Shown: positions 63,180 to 64,000 of the stretch, one piece after another
Position numbering within the stretch: position 1 is the first letter of the stretch
Layout: each line of letters opens with the position of its first letter
Notes under the pieces: generated by a model
What the model was told of the DNA's origin: nothing
Database searches by the model: none
Seen by the model: the letters and a program-made list of their open reading frames with translations, nothing else
Program-made: the position numbers and the translations under genes
Source of the DNA: JAGVGT01 sp963807225
Lineage (GTDB): Bacteria > Desulfobacterota > Desulfobulbia > Desulfobulbales > JAGXFP01
Length of the DNA: 64,000 nucleotides
Direction: 5' to 3'
Assembly: GCA_963807225.1 (NCBI GenBank)
Contig: CAWEAD010000008.1
Span: 558,001-622,000, forward strand

Positions 63180-63183
63180 GAGA
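63097..63183 (+). other. attC site 8, followed directly by an IS1182 end
   Basis: Begins TTTTAAC. TAAGCGGAC pairs with GTCCGCTTA and GTTGC with GCAAC. The core AACGTT (GTT 63177-63179) is followed by GAGACTGTAGAA, the IS left end, at the same position as at attC site 6. Confidence 0.85.
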
Positions 63184-63582
63184 CTGTAGAAAAAGTATAA
63201 TTAGCTGTAATTATTGAGTAAAATGCTGTAAAATCCGGTTGGTTTCTGCATCGTCACCGCTTAACTTCAGCACCGGATTCTGCAATGGCCAAGTACAAGC
63301 CGCATTCCTACGCCCAAGGGGCATTTATCCCCGTCCACTTCGAGCACCAGATTCAACCCGGCACCTTCGAGTACACCTTGAGCCGGTTGATCGACTCCGA
63401 ACTGGATCTCTCCATCTTCGATTCCCGCTTCAATAACGATGAGGACGGCGCTCCGGCTTACGATCCTAAGCTTCTCCTGAAGATCGTTCTGTTCGCCTAC
63501 TCCCGGGGGATCACCTCCAGTCGGAAGATCGCCCGGGCCTGTGAGGAGAACGTGGTCTTCATGGCCCTGTCCGCCAACACGA
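63180..63582 (+). mobile_element. Truncated second IS1182-like element
   Basis: From GAGACTGTAGAAAAAGT this follows the complete element (23672 on), with roughly one difference in ten, so it is a related but separate copy. Similarity ends at about 63582 in the sequence coding for ALSANT, where the radical SAM gene region begins. The right end is missing. Confidence 0.8.
63285..63582 (+). pseudogene. Truncated IS1182-family transposase
   Basis: The first 99 or so residues (MAKYKPHSYAQGAFIPVHFE, then SRLIDSELDLSIFDSRFNND, ending MALSANT) match the complete transposase at 23777. The catalytic DDE domain is absent. The frame runs on for 50 residues into foreign sequence. Not functional. Confidence 0.85.
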
Positions 63583-63592
63583 ACGATCCGGC

Positions 63593-64000
63593 TCAGCTTT
63601 TTGGAATGAAGAACGGCGCGTGGTTGGAGGTGAAAAAGGGCGGATCGCGGCGGATGATGGCGGCCACTTCCGGCTGGCGGCGGAACTCCCGGTCGAGGAA
63701 CTGCCTGACTTCGCGGCGGTGCCAGCCGGCCGGGTGGTGAAAGTCCTGGTAGAGGGAGAGATCGCCGTCGTAGAAGCCGGTGGACTCAAGTGCTTCGGCC
63801 TCGGGGCTACCCAGGGGCAGGTTGAAGATGGCCAGGTTGAGAAAGGTGATCTCCCGGTGATGCCGGACCACGAACTCCAGGGTGCGGCGGGCGGCCGGCA
63901 GGGTCTCTGGCGGGGTTCCGAAAAGCAGGTAGACATAGGTGGCGATCCCGGCCCCGGCCAAGGTGGCCAGGACCCGATCGACCAGGCCCAGATCGATACC
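63593..64000 (-). CDS. C-terminal part of a radical SAM protein
   Basis: A frame enters from the window edge on the minus strand and ends at 63593. It contains TYVYLLFGTPPETLPAARRT, FLNLAIFNLPLGSPEAEALE, GFYDGDLSLYQDFHHPAGW and RRDPPFFTSNHAPFFI, the usual C-terminal half of B12-binding-type radical SAM proteins after the SAM-binding barrel. The cysteine motif must lie outside the window. The stop is 10 bases from the point where the truncated IS ends, so the element or an assembly join touches the 3' end of this gene but does not clearly remove it. Confidence 0.7.
   Translation of the reverse strand, partial: GIDLGLVDRVLATLAGAGIATYVYLLFGTPPETLPAARRTLEFVVRHHREITFLNLAIFNLPLGSPEAEALESTGFYDGDLSLYQDFHHPAGWHRREVRQFLDREFRRQPEVAAIIRRDPPFFTSNHAPFFIPKS

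Overview
The window looks like a chromosomal stretch from an anaerobic Desulfobacterota (deltaproteobacterial) genome, most likely near Desulfuromonadales/Geobacterales. Most of it is GC-rich coding sequence. Pointers to this group are a futalosine menaquinone locus, a triheme c-type cytochrome, lpxB behind a Gfo/Idh oxidoreductase, an OleABCD locus, and a probable selenoprotein. Lineage is an inference from gene content and style; no rRNA or tRNA gene was recognised.

Layout. 0-8.4 kb: surface polysaccharide genes. A broken glycosyltransferase and broken UDP-FucNAc-type genes (fnlA, fnlC) flank an intact reductase, followed by intact wbpV-wbpL-wbpM-like genes. 8.5-19.7 kb: a lipid or hydrocarbon cluster with its own ketosynthase, acyl carrier protein, dehydratase and enoyl reductase, two CrtI-like FAD enzymes, and oleA-oleB-oleC-oleD for head-to-head condensation to long-chain olefin. 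20.3-26.65 kb: an AT-rich integron cassette array with seven attC sites, no integrase in view and mostly tiny membrane proteins; an IS1182-like element sits exactly at one attC junction. 26.7-37.6 kb: accessory genes (HEAT-repeat protein, phosphoesterase, triheme cytochrome, SRPBCC proteins, beta-propeller, lipoprotein, oxidoreductase, MscS, TetR) separated by at least two families of dispersed repeats. 37.7-44.6 kb: menaquinone genes mqnE, mqnC, an amidohydrolase, mqnA, ubiE, ubiX and mqnP. 44.8-61.4 kb: TPR protein, a three-gene zinc-ribbon/SPFH operon, metF, a 1232-residue AsmA-like protein, an NSS transporter, a gnnA-like oxidoreductase with lpxB, OmpA, VanZ, a DUF411/CopG-like protein with an in-frame UGA at a catalytic cysteine position, DUF302 and DUF1858-like proteins. 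61.7-64 kb: decayed AT-rich DNA, one more cassette with its attC, a second truncated copy of the IS1182-like element again at an attC junction, and the 3' end of a radical SAM gene.

The main points for follow-up are: (1) an IS1182-type element whose left end abuts the attC GTT core at three places in the window; (2) a candidate selenocysteine-containing DUF411/CopG protein with a plausible bacterial SECIS element; (3) the combined fatty-acid-synthase/CrtI/OleABCD cluster. Several genes carry single-base frameshifts, some in homopolymers and densest in the first 4.4 kb. Read error and real decay cannot be separated from the sequence alone.
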